The notes under the pieces: model-generated
The model's database searches: none
Seen by the model: only the letters and a program-made list of their open reading frames with translations
What the model was told of the DNA's origin: nothing
In this document: one piece after another, positions 1 to 7,805 of the stretch
Position numbering within the stretch: the stretch's first letter is position 1
Layout: the number at the start of each line of letters is the position of its first letter
Program-made: the position numbers and the translations under genes
From: Candidatus Sumerlaeota bacterium
GTDB taxonomy: Bacteria > Sumerlaeota > Sumerlaeia > JAFGJS01
Length of the DNA: 16,440 bases
Reading direction: 5' to 3'
NCBI GenBank assembly: GCA_016928995.1
Contig: JAFGJS010000066.1
Location: 1 to 16,440 of the forward strand

Positions 1-2
1 CC

Positions 3-32
3 TTTTCGTTCCTCTGAATTTTCGAACGAAAA
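3..32. repeat. 9-bp inverted repeat downstream of the HEPN-like gene
   Basis: TTTTCGTTC at 3-11 is mirrored by GAACGAAAA at 24-32 with a 12-nt loop. It lies 18 bp past the stop of the minus-strand gene that ends at 50, so it could be its transcription terminator. No clean T-run follows within the window, so this is only a hairpin call. Confidence 0.35.
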
Positions 33-49
33 CCGGAGAAAAATCCACC

Positions 50-559
50 TTAATGGCTGTCCAGTTTTTGGGGACAATTATAGCATTCATTGTAATTATC
101 ATCTCTTAAATTTTGTTCCGCGCACAGGATATGCGATCTAACGTCATCAAATGGTATCAACAAAGAAAGAGATATTTCATCATATTCCTTATCAAAAAAA
201 TCAATGAACGAAGCCCTTAAATAGTCCTCTGTATATACACTAAATTTAACTGCTTCTGAAGGATTAGGAAGGTTGCCGTAGTGCTTGAAATTTATTCTCG
301 CTGTATTCAAGTCCAAAATTTTTGCCCAATACTGAATTTGTCTTCCTGTTTTTTCTTTGATCGCATCAGCATAAGAAGTAAATGGAGTCTTCTCTTTCTT
401 GATTGGGACATCATACTGCTTTATTATACCCCAGCAAAGCATTTCCACCGAATCTTGAAAGAGTGATATAGCCATACCTGCTGAAATTGGATCATTTTGT
501 TCGGTGAAGATTTGGCCTTGGATAAATAAACGTTTTGAAAGAATCAGTTGATCGATCAT
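50..559 (-). CDS. HEPN-like domain protein, 169 aa
   Basis: Small, mostly helical soluble protein without signal peptide or membrane segment. The N-terminus (residues 7-45) has the pattern of HEPN-type proteins, with an Ala-Gly...Leu-Phe-Gln-Asp-Ser-Val-Glu helix. Residues 88-93 read R-I-N-F-K-H, an R-x4-H motif followed by Tyr-Gly, which is the signature of HEPN ribonuclease domains. HEPN proteins are often toxins or defence effectors that cut RNA, but some are non-catalytic, so nuclease activity is inference. No MNT nucleotidyltransferase antitoxin is adjacent on the visible side; the other side is outside the window. The gene is more AT-rich than its neighbour murD. No Shine-Dalgarno is seen before the ATG at 559. 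Related proteins may be longer, so C-terminal shortening is possible; the tail carries a Cys-Tyr-Asn-Cys pair. Confidence 0.7.
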   Translation of the reverse strand: MIDQLILSKRLFIQGQIFTEQNDPISAGMAISLFQDSVEMLCWGIIKQYDVPIKKEKTPFTSYADAIKEKTGRQIQYWAKILDLNTARINFKHYGNLPNPSEAVKFSVYTEDYLRASFIDFFDKEYDEISLSLLIPFDDVRSHILCAEQNLRDDNYNECYNCPQKLDSH

Positions 560-607
560 AAGAGTATCTTCGCAAGATATATTACATCATGCCTTTAACC
601 GTCCATT

Positions 608-640
608 CCTAGACCCCAAACCCTAGACCCCAGACCCTAT
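608..640 (-). repeat. 14-bp tandem repeat with G-quadruplex pattern, overlapping the murD stop
   Basis: The plus strand holds 2.3 copies of a 14-bp unit, CCTAGACCCCARAC (608-621, 622-635, then a partial copy). On the minus strand, which is the murD coding strand, this gives G-runs at 635-637, 628-631, 621-623 and 614-617 separated by loops of 3 to 4 nt, a standard intramolecular G-quadruplex pattern. The first G-run begins inside the murD TAG stop codon, so the structure would form right at the 3' end of the murD mRNA. Confidence 0.6.
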
Positions 641-2058
641 TGCAGCTGCACTTCCTTCATCTGCTTGATCATGCTCCGCACGCAGTCCTTGAAATCTTTG
701 CCGCGTTGCTCGAAGTTTTTATATTGATCGAAGCTGGCGCATCCCGGCGAGAGCAGCACGATGTCGTTGGGCTGCGCGGATTCGATGGCGCGCCACACCG
801 CCTGCTCCATGTTAAAAACCGGTTTCGTGAGCACGTCCCGGCTCCAAGCCTGCATCATGCCTTGGGCCGCTTCGCCCATCACGATCAGCGCCTTGACCTT
901 ATCGCGGATGATGGGCAGCAGCCGGCTGAATTCGTCGCCTTCCTTGGGGCGTCCTCCGGCGATCAGGATGATCGGCCGGTCGAAACTTTGCAGCGCCACT
1001 TCCATCGCGTCGAGGTTCGTCGCTTTCGAGTCGTTGATGAACTGCACGCCGTGATATTCCGCGGAGAGTTCGATGCGATGCTCCACGCCTTCGAACTGCG
1101 AGATGCCTTCGGCGATCTGTTCCGGCGTCACGCCCATGATGAACGAGACAGCCACCGCCGCGAGCGCGTTGAGCTCGTTATGCTGGCCGGGGAGTTTCAG
1201 GTCGCGCACCGAACAGATGTCGATGGGCCGCGTTCCGTCATGCACCATGATGTTGCCGCCGGAAACCATCACTCCCGGCTGGTTCGGAAAACGGCGGCTG
1301 AAGCCCCAGACTTGCGGCTTGGCGTCTTTCGCCAGCCGCCAGACCTTCAGGTCATCCGCGTTCAGCACCAGCGTGTCCCCGGCCGCGGTTTGATTCATCA
1401 TGATCCGCGCTTTCGCCGCCAGGTAATTCTCGAGATTGCCATGCCGCTCCAGATGATCCGGCGTCAGGTTGAGGATCACGGCCACGTTAGGATGAAAAAG
1501 CTTGATCGTCTCCAGCTGGTAGCTGCTGACTTCGATCACCAGGATCGATTCGTCGTAGTGCTCCGGGGGATTCAGCAGCACGTCGCTGAACGCCGTGCCG
1601 ATGTTGCCGCAGGCGATCGCTGGCTTGCCTGCTTTATTCAGGAGCTCCGTAATCAGAGCCGTCGTTGTCGTTTTACCGTTTGTGCCGGTGATCGCCACGA
1701 TTGGCCGGTCCGTCAGCCGGTACGCCGCTTCTATTTCGCTGATGATCTCAACGCCCATGGAATCCAGCAGCTGGTAAGTGCGATTTTTCGGTGAAATTCC
1801 CGGGCTTACGATAGCCAATTCGGGCTTCCAGACATCGGGGTTGAAACTGCCTTCAAAGAAAAGCTCCACCTTTGCTTCGCGCAGTTCTTCTTCGCTTTGT
1901 TCGCCCAGCGTAGAGGGATAATCGTCGGCCAGCGCTGTTTTTGCGCCGAGGCTGGAGAGCAATAACGCCGCTGCAACGCCGGAACGGCCGGCTCCGAGCG
2001 CCAGCACCCGCAGGCCGTTTATTTCGTCGATGTTCCATTTTTCAGTGTGGTAATCCAT
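637..2058 (-). CDS. murD: UDP-N-acetylmuramoyl-L-alanine--D-glutamate ligase (MurD)
   Basis: Cytoplasmic Mur ligase that adds D-glutamate to UDP-MurNAc-L-Ala using ATP, the second amino-acid step of peptidoglycan precursor synthesis. At 473 aa it is the usual MurD length. Domain 1 opens with a Rossmann-like stretch with G-x-G-R-S-G at 22-27. The central ATPase domain has the GTNGKTTTT P-loop at 125-133, V-S-S-Y-Q-L at 177-182 and D-H-L-E-R-H at 201-206. The C-terminal domain has N-D-S-K-A-T-N at 342-348, A-G-G at 367-369 and S-P-G-C-A-S-F-D-Q at 437-445; all are MurD hallmarks. The ATG at 2058 has a GGCGGAAG stretch just upstream. No mraY, ftsW, murG or other dcw-cluster gene is adjacent, so it appears stand-alone. 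A G-rich repeat overlaps its stop. Confidence 0.97.
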   Translation of the reverse strand: MDYHTEKWNIDEINGLRVLALGAGRSGVAAALLLSSLGAKTALADDYPSTLGEQSEEELREAKVELFFEGSFNPDVWKPELAIVSPGISPKNRTYQLLDSMGVEIISEIEAAYRLTDRPIVAITGTNGKTTTTALITELLNKAGKPAIACGNIGTAFSDVLLNPPEHYDESILVIEVSSYQLETIKLFHPNVAVILNLTPDHLERHGNLENYLAAKARIMMNQTAAGDTLVLNADDLKVWRLAKDAKPQVWGFSRRFPNQPGVMVSGGNIMVHDGTRPIDICSVRDLKLPGQHNELNALAAVAVSFIMGVTPEQIAEGISQFEGVEHRIELSAEYHGVQFINDSKATNLDAMEVALQSFDRPIILIAGGRPKEGDEFSRLLPIIRDKVKALIVMGEAAQGMMQAWSRDVLTKPVFNMEQAVWRAIESAQPNDIVLLSPGCASFDQYKNFEQRGKDFKDCVRSMIKQMKEVQLQ

Positions 2059-2298
2059 GATGCTTCCGCCTTGTACGATGCCTCATCATCAGAAGGAGAC
2101 GATAAAAGCGCAAGATTAAAAATGCGTCCTTTACGGATTCTGATGCGCGTTCCGATGGCTATTGGGCGCAGTAATCCCAACTTAAGGCGTTATCGCGTTA
2201 GCAAATGCATGAAACTGGGAGACATAGAACGCCTTTAGACTGTCGAAATCAACCGCTTATCCCAGGCCGTTTTTTTTACACGCAAAGGTGAAATTCAA

Positions 2299-2327
2299 TT
2301 GAGCAATACGGATTCGAACCTTAATAT
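2299..2327 (+). promoter_or_regulatory. Possible promoter of the radical SAM gene, leaderless arrangement
   Basis: TTGAGC at 2299-2304 and TAATAT at 2322-2327 are 17 bp apart and resemble -35 and -10 boxes. A start site about 7 nt past the -10 would fall on or next to the ATG at 2336, which has no Shine-Dalgarno, fitting a leaderless mRNA. The rest of the 2059-2335 gap holds only a weak 8-bp inverted repeat (AAGGCGTT 2184-2191 / AACGCCTT 2228-2235) and a T8 run. This is by eye and unproven. Confidence 0.3.
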
Positions 2328-2335
2328 TGCATATT

Positions 2336-3106
2336 ATGAAAGTAGACGGACTTATCTCGCGCATCATTTTTGGTCCCGTGGATTCGCGGCGCTATGGGCG
2401 ATCACTGGGCGTGAATCCGCTGCCGGCAGGCGTCAAACTATGCAGTTTCAACTGTCCATATTGCGAATGCGGCTGGACCGACGTGCCCGCCAGCCGCGAA
2501 GCGCGAGCGGAACTTTTTCCAACTGCGGCAGAAATCACTACAGCGTTGCGTACGGTTCTCGAACAGGCTGCGGCGGAGAAACTGCCGATCGACACGATCA
2601 CGTTCGCCGGCAATGGCGAACCGACGCTGCATCCGGAATTTCCGGCTTTGATCGACGCTGCGCTGGCCGCGCGCAATGAACTGGCGCCTTCCGCCGGACT
2701 GGTCGCACTGAGCAATTCGACTACGCTGCATCGCCCGGAGATTGTCGCAGCGCTCAGCAAACTCGACCGGCAGGTGATGAAACTCGACGCCGGAACGCAG
2801 GAATGCTTCCGGCGGATCGCCATGCCCATCGAGCCGATGTCGCTTGACAGCATCGAAGCAAACATTCAGAAACTGTCGAGAGTCGTTTTGCAGTGCATGT
2901 TTGTGCAGGGACGTGTGGATAACACCGGCGACGAGGAAGTGGCGGCCTGGCTGGAGCGCGTCAAACGGATCCAGCCGCTCAGCGTGCAGATCTACAGTCT
3001 GGACCGCAAAGCCGCGGATTATCGTCTGGAGCCTGTGCCGCGCGAGACTCTGGAGCGGATCGCTGAACGTGTGCGCCAGGCCGGCCTGATGGCGGAAGTA
3101 TTTTAA
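2336..3106 (+). CDS. Radical SAM protein, COG0731/wyosine-synthase-like family
   Basis: Predicted cytoplasmic 4Fe-4S radical S-adenosylmethionine enzyme of 256 aa. The N-terminus carries F-G-P-V-D-S-R-R-Y-G-R-S-L-G (12-25), typical of the COG0731 family related to TYW1-type proteins. It is followed by the cluster motif C-S-F-N-C-P-Y-C (Cys36, 40, 43), with a further Cys45. G-N-G-E-P-T (92-97) matches the SAM-binding GGE-type motif, and the later strands fit a partial TIM barrel. The bacterial members of this family have no settled substrate, so none is assigned. The ATG at 2336 is preferred over an in-frame TTG at 2327; neither has a ribosome-binding site. It diverges from murD and is followed 35 bp later by a histidine kinase gene on the same strand, possibly co-transcribed. 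Confidence 0.88.
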   Translation: MKVDGLISRIIFGPVDSRRYGRSLGVNPLPAGVKLCSFNCPYCECGWTDVPASREARAELFPTAAEITTALRTVLEQAAAEKLPIDTITFAGNGEPTLHPEFPALIDAALAARNELAPSAGLVALSNSTTLHRPEIVAALSKLDRQVMKLDAGTQECFRRIAMPIEPMSLDSIEANIQKLSRVVLQCMFVQGRVDNTGDEEVAAWLERVKRIQPLSVQIYSLDRKAADYRLEPVPRETLERIAERVRQAGLMAEVF

Positions 3107-3141
3107 ATAGACGAAACAAAGCTTACAATTGGCGATAATTT

Positions 3142-4410
3142 ATGGAAGACCTTCAAAACCACGAAGAAAATAATTGGTCCAAAAAAGATCCGCATCAGTT
3201 CACGCAGGAATTCGAGGCGCTGCTGCAAATCAGCTACTTTGTGGATTCCGCCATGGCGCTGCACGACATCCTTGATAAGATCGTGGAAATCACCGTGCAT
3301 GCCAAGGAAGTGGACGTCTGTTCGATTTATCTGAAAGATGAAGCGGGACATGGGATCGTGCTGCGCGCCTCGCGCGGATTAAGCCCAAACTTAATCAACC
3401 AGGCGCGCTATGAGTCCGGCGAAGGGATTCCGGGTTGGGTTTTCGCGAATGGAGAGACGCTGGCTCTTTCCGACGCGCAGGAGGATGAGCGTTTCCAAAC
3501 CGAAGAAAATTCGAGTGCTGGCGAATTTAAATCGTGGCTATGCGTTCCGCTATATATTCGCGAAGAGATCATCGGGTGCCTCTCCATTCGCATGCGCGAG
3601 CGTTACGAGTTCGACAAGTCGGACCTGTTGCTGTATGAAACGATCGCCCGCCAGATCGGCATCGTGATCGAGAAGTCGAGGCTTTATTTCGACAAGATCG
3701 ACGCTGAGCGCATGGGCGCCATCGGACTCAGCCTCTCGGAGATTTCCCACTCGATTAAAAACATCCTCTCCAACATGCAAGGCTCGATGTATCTGGTCGA
3801 GTCATGCCTTGCGCGCAACGACATCAGCTGCGCCCGCGAGGCGTGGGATTTGGTGCGCCGTTCGAATCGCAAGATCGCCCGTTTGGTGCAGAACATGCTT
3901 TCCTTCAGCCGCAGCGCCAAACCGCATTTGGAGCGCAATAATCTGAACGCTCTGATCACCGATATTCTGGAGCAGATCGAGCGGACGCTGGAGAATAAAA
4001 ATATCACTGTGGAGCCGCGTCTGGAGACGGACCTGCCGGAAAGCTGGTTTGACTACGATCATATTTACGACGCGGTGATGAATCTGGTGACTAACGCGGC
4101 GGACAGCCTGGCCGACGTTGAGAACGGCCAGGTGGAAATCCGCACGAAAACCGACCGTGAGAACAAGCAGATCATCCTGACTGTCCGCGACAATGGCTGC
4201 GGCATTCCCAAGGAACTCCAATCTAAAATCTTTCAACTTTTCTTCACTACGAAAGGCGCGCAGGGAACCGGCATCGGCTTGGCCTGCACGCGTAAAATCA
4301 TCGAAGAGCACGGCGGGAAAATCTCGCTGGAAAGCGAGTCCGGCGAAGGAGCGGCTTTTATTGTGCGCTTGCCTCTGGAAAAGCCCGAACATCAGCAGAC
4401 ATTGGTATAG
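3142..4410 (+). CDS. GAF-domain sensor histidine kinase, cytosolic
   Basis: 422-aa two-component sensor kinase without membrane segments, so probably sensing an internal ligand or partner. A GAF domain spans about 25-180. The dimerisation and phosphoacceptor segment has S-E-I-S-H-S-I-K-N, with His203 the likely phosphorylated residue. The HATPase_c domain shows the N box (N314-x3-N318-A-A-D), the G1 box D-N-G-C-G-I-P (350-356), the F box F-F-T-T-K-G (367-372) and the G2 box G-T-G-I-G-L (375-380); all kinase motifs look intact. The H-box variant with Ser-Ile-Lys-Asn after His resembles NtrB/AtoS-like kinases. No response regulator is adjacent. It converges on a GAF/PP2C phosphatase gene, 51 bp apart at their 3' ends, which hints at a shared signalling circuit but does not prove one. 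No clear Shine-Dalgarno precedes the ATG. Confidence 0.93.
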   Translation: MEDLQNHEENNWSKKDPHQFTQEFEALLQISYFVDSAMALHDILDKIVEITVHAKEVDVCSIYLKDEAGHGIVLRASRGLSPNLINQARYESGEGIPGWVFANGETLALSDAQEDERFQTEENSSAGEFKSWLCVPLYIREEIIGCLSIRMRERYEFDKSDLLLYETIARQIGIVIEKSRLYFDKIDAERMGAIGLSLSEISHSIKNILSNMQGSMYLVESCLARNDISCAREAWDLVRRSNRKIARLVQNMLSFSRSAKPHLERNNLNALITDILEQIERTLENKNITVEPRLETDLPESWFDYDHIYDAVMNLVTNAADSLADVENGQVEIRTKTDRENKQIILTVRDNGCGIPKELQSKIFQLFFTTKGAQGTGIGLACTRKIIEEHGGKISLESESGEGAAFIVRLPLEKPEHQQTLV

Positions 4411-4461
4411 GAACGATATTTTTTCTTTTATTGACTGGCTGGCGATGCAGGGGAGCTGCGC

Positions 4462-5958
4462 TCAATGGGCGCGGATATCAATAACCTCGGATTTGCCGAA
4501 GGAGCGCATTTTTTCAAGGTCGTTGATTTTGACGATAATCATGGTGATGTCGTCGTGCTGCCGGGCATGATCGGAGAAACGGTCGATGTCCTTCATGATC
4601 GCTTGTTGAATTTCTTGCGGTTTGCTTTTGGGACCGCAGCCGCGAAGCACTTTGAGCAAACGATCCCGGCCATATTCGTCTCCGCTTCGATTCATCGCTT
4701 CCACCACGCCGTCGGTGTAGAGGATGAACACATCATTGTTGTTGAGCGGAACGTCGATTTCCTCCATCATCTGATCGCTCACTGTGTCGATCAGTCCGAG
4801 CGCGATTCCGCGCGGAGTGTGGATGAGCGTCGTGCTCCCGTCGCCGGTCAGCTGCACCATGGGCTCCTGCCCGGCGCGGCACATTGACATTTTGCCATGG
4901 CGAAAGTCCATGATCGCAAAGATCATCGTGATAAAGACTTTGTCCTCCGTGTCCTGCAGGAAGCGCTGATTCACCTCGCGCATCACGTCTCGCGGAGTCC
5001 GGATCAGCGAACTTTGCGCGCGGATCACGCTGCGCGCCATCGTCATGATAATCGCTCCGGGAATCCCTTTGCCCACGACGTCCGCGATCACCAAACCCAG
5101 CCGGTGCCCATCCAGCCAGATGAAGTCGTAGAAATCTCCGCCGACCTCCAGCGCCGAAACACTGGTGCCGGAAAAATCCACTCCGGGAACATCGGGAACC
5201 GATTTGGGCAGCAGCAGTTGCTGAAAGCGGCGAGCGACGTTCAGTTCCTGTTCGATCCTTTGTTTTTCCGACAATTCATTGTAAAGCTGCACCGTGTCCA
5301 CCAGCACGGCGGCCTGTGAAGAGAACGCTTTCAAGGAGCGCAGATCGCTGTCGGTGAACACCTGGTCGTTGCGTTTGTTCACCATGCAGATCACGCCGAG
5401 AATTTTTTCGTGCACCTTCATCGGTGAGAGGATCAGGCTTTTCACCGGCAGTTGGCTTTCGGAAAACCTCGGCATCCGGCGGTCCGTTTGCGCGTTGGCG
5501 ATCAACATCGCATCGCCGTTTTGGGCCACAAGCCCGATGATTCCTTCGCCGATCTTTACGCGCTCCTGCTTGACGATCTGCTCCAGGTATTTCGGCTTCG
5601 TGAGCACATAATCCGACGTGCTTTGCAGCGGGGGAAACATGCCTGCAATCACGCGCGGGGTGAGCGTTTCGCCGTCGTTGTTCACCAGAAATATCGCCCC
5701 GGCCTCGGCTTGCGTTTGCTCGACGATGTAATTATTGATGTCGTTCAGGCTTTTTTCCTCATTGATTTCCGTGCTCAAGCTCTGGCCGAGCTGCGACAGC
5801 AAATCGAAAACCGCCTGCGTTTCCGTGCGCAGTTGCAAGACCCGGTCTTCCTGGTCCTGAAGCTTGATGATATAACGACGGACAAGGATCGCCAGAAACA
5901 GGCTCAAGCCCAGCGCGCAATACAACAAAATCTGATATAGAAAAATATCATTCGACAT
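4462..5958 (-). CDS. GAF and PP2C/SpoIIE-type serine phosphatase, membrane-anchored (RsbU/RsbP-like)
   Basis: 498-aa signalling phosphatase. An N-terminal hydrophobic segment (about 7-26) followed by Arg-Arg suggests one membrane anchor with a cytoplasmic remainder. A short helical linker (30-65) leads to a GAF domain (about 66-225), then a coiled stretch with E-L-N-V-A-R-R-F-Q-Q-L-L-L-P (238-251), typical just before SpoIIE domains. The PP2C core has E-V-G-G-D-F-Y-D (271-278), D-V-V-G-K-G (293-298), Y-T-D-G-V-V-E-A (414-421) and H-D-D-I-T (468-472), which supply the metal-binding aspartates. In known systems such enzymes dephosphorylate anti-anti-sigma factors in partner switching; no such partner is visible here. 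It faces the GAF histidine kinase tail to tail. No Shine-Dalgarno is evident at the ATG at 5958. Confidence 0.93.
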   Translation of the reverse strand: MSNDIFLYQILLYCALGLSLFLAILVRRYIIKLQDQEDRVLQLRTETQAVFDLLSQLGQSLSTEINEEKSLNDINNYIVEQTQAEAGAIFLVNNDGETLTPRVIAGMFPPLQSTSDYVLTKPKYLEQIVKQERVKIGEGIIGLVAQNGDAMLIANAQTDRRMPRFSESQLPVKSLILSPMKVHEKILGVICMVNKRNDQVFTDSDLRSLKAFSSQAAVLVDTVQLYNELSEKQRIEQELNVARRFQQLLLPKSVPDVPGVDFSGTSVSALEVGGDFYDFIWLDGHRLGLVIADVVGKGIPGAIIMTMARSVIRAQSSLIRTPRDVMREVNQRFLQDTEDKVFITMIFAIMDFRHGKMSMCRAGQEPMVQLTGDGSTTLIHTPRGIALGLIDTVSDQMMEEIDVPLNNNDVFILYTDGVVEAMNRSGDEYGRDRLLKVLRGCGPKSKPQEIQQAIMKDIDRFSDHARQHDDITMIIVKINDLEKMRSFGKSEVIDIRAH

Positions 5959-6265
5959 CGGATCAGCCAGATTATCCTCGTCACATGGTCTTAAAGTCTT
6001 CGCGGCACACTCAAATCCTTATGGCGCGGTGTCACGCGCCATTCAGCATCTTTCTGCGGGAGCATGGCAAGATCCTGCAGCGTTCTGTTGAGCTGATGCG
6101 CCTTCACGTTTTTCAAACCGTTCCAGCGCCAGAAACAATAAACCATCATCCTCGCGCCGAGGCAAGCTTTATTGTTATTTTATATCAAAGATTCCGTTCT
6201 GTAACTCCAATAAGTGCATTGTCCCGGAGTTTTTGAATGGATCGTGCGGGGAGGAGCGCCGCATG
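5959..6265. other. Gene-free stretch between the phosphatase and glyA, with hairpins
   Basis: No convincing gene on either strand. A perfect inverted repeat ATGGCGCG (6021-6028) / CGCGCCAT (6035-6042) with a 6-nt loop lies about 65 bp upstream of the phosphatase start, where an operator or 5' leader hairpin could sit. A smaller hairpin CCTCG / CGAGG (6150-6162) lies further upstream. The glyA terminator follows at 6266. Confidence 0.4.
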
Positions 6266-6299
6266 AAAAAAAAACCGGCCGTTGCGAGACAACGGCCGG
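6266..6299 (-). terminator. Intrinsic terminator of glyA
   Basis: Perfect 10-bp stem CCGGCCGTTG (6275-6284) / CAACGGCCGG (6290-6299) with a 5-nt loop. Read on the minus strand it is followed by nine T residues (6274-6266). It begins 27 bp past the glyA stop codon. Confidence 0.93.
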
Positions 6300-6326
6300 G
6301 CGTATGATCAGTTATTTGGGATTGAG

Positions 6327-7619
6327 TCAGCGGAGCGCGCCATTCGGATCGTGCAGCGGGAAACTGTTGCATAACTCCTCCACTTGCGCACGAATGCGGC
6401 TCAGCAGCGCTTCATCTTCGGGCGACTTCAGCGCCTGGCAGATCCAGCCGCCGATTTTGCGCATTTCGTCTTCCTGCATGCCGCGCGTGGTCAACGCCGG
6501 TGTGCCGATGCGGATGCCGCTCGTAACCATTGGTTTTTGAGTGTCGAACGGGATCATGTTCTTGTTCACCGTAATCGCCGCGCGCTCCAGCGCCGCTTCG
6601 CCGGCTTTGCCCGTGATGCCCAGCGGCGTCAAGTCGCACAGCAGCAGGTGGGTGTCCGTGCCGCCGGTCACCAGGCGCACGCCGCCGGATTTCAGCGCCT
6701 CACCCAGCGCCTGCGCGTTGTCCAGGATTTGTTGGGCGTATTTTTTGAACTCCGGCTGGAGGCATTCGCCGAACGCCACGGCCTTCGCCGCGATCACATG
6801 CATCAGCGGACCGCCCTGCATGCCGGGGAAGACCGATTTATTGATCGGCTGGGCGTATTCTTCTGTCATCAGGATGAAGCCCGAACGCGGGCCGCGCAGC
6901 GTCTTGTGCGTCGTGCTGGTCACGATGTCCGAATGCGGGACCGGGCTGGGATGCACGCCGCCGGCCACCAGGCCGCTGAAATGCGCCATGTCCGTCATGT
7001 GGATCGCGCCGACTTCCTCGGCGATTTCCTTCATCTTGGCGAAATCGACGATCCGGGGATACGCGCTCCAGCCGCTGATCAGCAGTTTCGGCTTCACCTC
7101 GCGCGCGGTCCTGGCCACCGCATCGTAATCCAGGCTTTCTGTCTCCTTGCTGAGCTGATAGCCGTGCGCCTCGAAGACCTTGCCGGAGAAATTCAATCGC
7201 ATGCCATGCGTCAAGTGCCCGCCGTGAGCCAAATCCATGCCGAGGATTTTGTCGCCCGGCTGGAGCAGCGCGAAGTATACCGCGATGTTCGCCGAGCTGC
7301 CCGAGTGCGGCTGCACGTTCGCGCACTGCGCGTCGAAGAGCTCCTTCGCCCGCTCGATGGCCAGATCCTCCGCCTGATCCACGAACTCGCACCCGCCGTA
7401 GTAGCGCTTGCTGGGCAGGCCCTCGGCGTACTTGTTGGTCATCACGCAGCCCTGCGCTTCAAGCACCGCTGCGCTGGTGTAGTTCTCCGACGCGATCATC
7501 TCCAGACCGCGCGCCTGGCGCGTATACTCGCGCTCAATGATCGCGGCCAGTTCCGGATCGCTCTGCCGGATATGATTAATCTGCAGGTAGCCCTCTTGGG
7601 CCGTAGGAGTTGTGGACAT
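6327..7619 (-). CDS. glyA: Serine hydroxymethyltransferase
   Basis: Cytosolic PLP enzyme that interconverts serine and glycine while charging tetrahydrofolate with a one-carbon unit. The 430-aa length is normal for bacterial GlyA. Visible hallmarks are M-I-A-S-E-N-Y at 41-47, N-K-Y-A-E-G (62-67), R-Y-Y-G-G (72-76), [10 protein letters not shown] (102-111), [12 protein letters not shown] (210-221) and the PLP-lysine motif [10 protein letters not shown], with Lys239 expected to form the Schiff base. The C-terminal [11 protein letters not shown] (370-380) is also typical. A GAGAGG stretch about 8 nt before the ATG may be the ribosome-binding site. It is monocistronic: an intrinsic terminator follows, and the next gene upstream is an unrelated secreted protein. 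Confidence 0.98.
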   Translation of the reverse strand: MSTTPTAQEGYLQINHIRQSDPELAAIIEREYTRQARGLEMIASENYTSAAVLEAQGCVMTNKYAEGLPSKRYYGGCEFVDQAEDLAIERAKELFDAQCANVQPHSGSSANIAVYFALLQPGDKILGMDLAHGGHLTHGMRLNFSGKVFEAHGYQLSKETESLDYDAVARTAREVKPKLLISGWSAYPRIVDFAKMKEIAEEVGAIHMTDMAHFSGLVAGGVHPSPVPHSDIVTSTTHKTLRGPRSGFILMTEEYAQPINKSVFPGMQGGPLMHVIAAKAVAFGECLQPEFKKYAQQILDNAQALGEALKSGGVRLVTGGTDTHLLLCDLTPLGITGKAGEAALERAAITVNKNMIPFDTQKPMVTSGIRIGTPALTTRGMQEDEMRKIGGWICQALKSPEDEALLSRIRAQVEELCNSFPLHDPNGALR

Positions 7620-7704
7620 CGGAAGCGCCTCTCTTTACGGAGAAAATGAGAACGAAACGCCGCCGATTATATCCATTGAATCAACACACGCAACCCTCAA
7701 ATCG

Positions 7705-7732
7705 TTGAAACCAATCAAGCCTCCGTTGAGGC
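7705..7732. repeat. 28-bp repeat copy 1, downstream of a beta-helix gene
   Basis: This stretch and 9317-9344 match at 23 of 28 positions (both start TTGAAA and end TGAGGC). Each lies 20 to 75 bp past the stop of one of the two beta-helix paralogs, as expected if gene and 3' flank were duplicated together. On the minus strand this copy forms GCCTC-AACG-GAGGC followed by TTGATT, a weak terminator-like hairpin. Confidence 0.5.
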
Positions 7733-7805
7733 CTAGATAAGAGGTTTGTTTGAATGTGGCCTCTCCCTATATCTATTCCTATCTCCAAATCTCTTAACAA
7801 AAACA

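Noticed and set aside
640-1794. Long plus-strand frame of 384 codons antisense to murD
   Set aside because: A His/Arg/Asp-rich shadow frame produced by GC-rich codons of murD; MurD motifs on the minus strand are unambiguous.
6384-7649. 421-codon plus-strand frame antisense to glyA
   Set aside because: Composition shadow of glyA with no recognisable domain.
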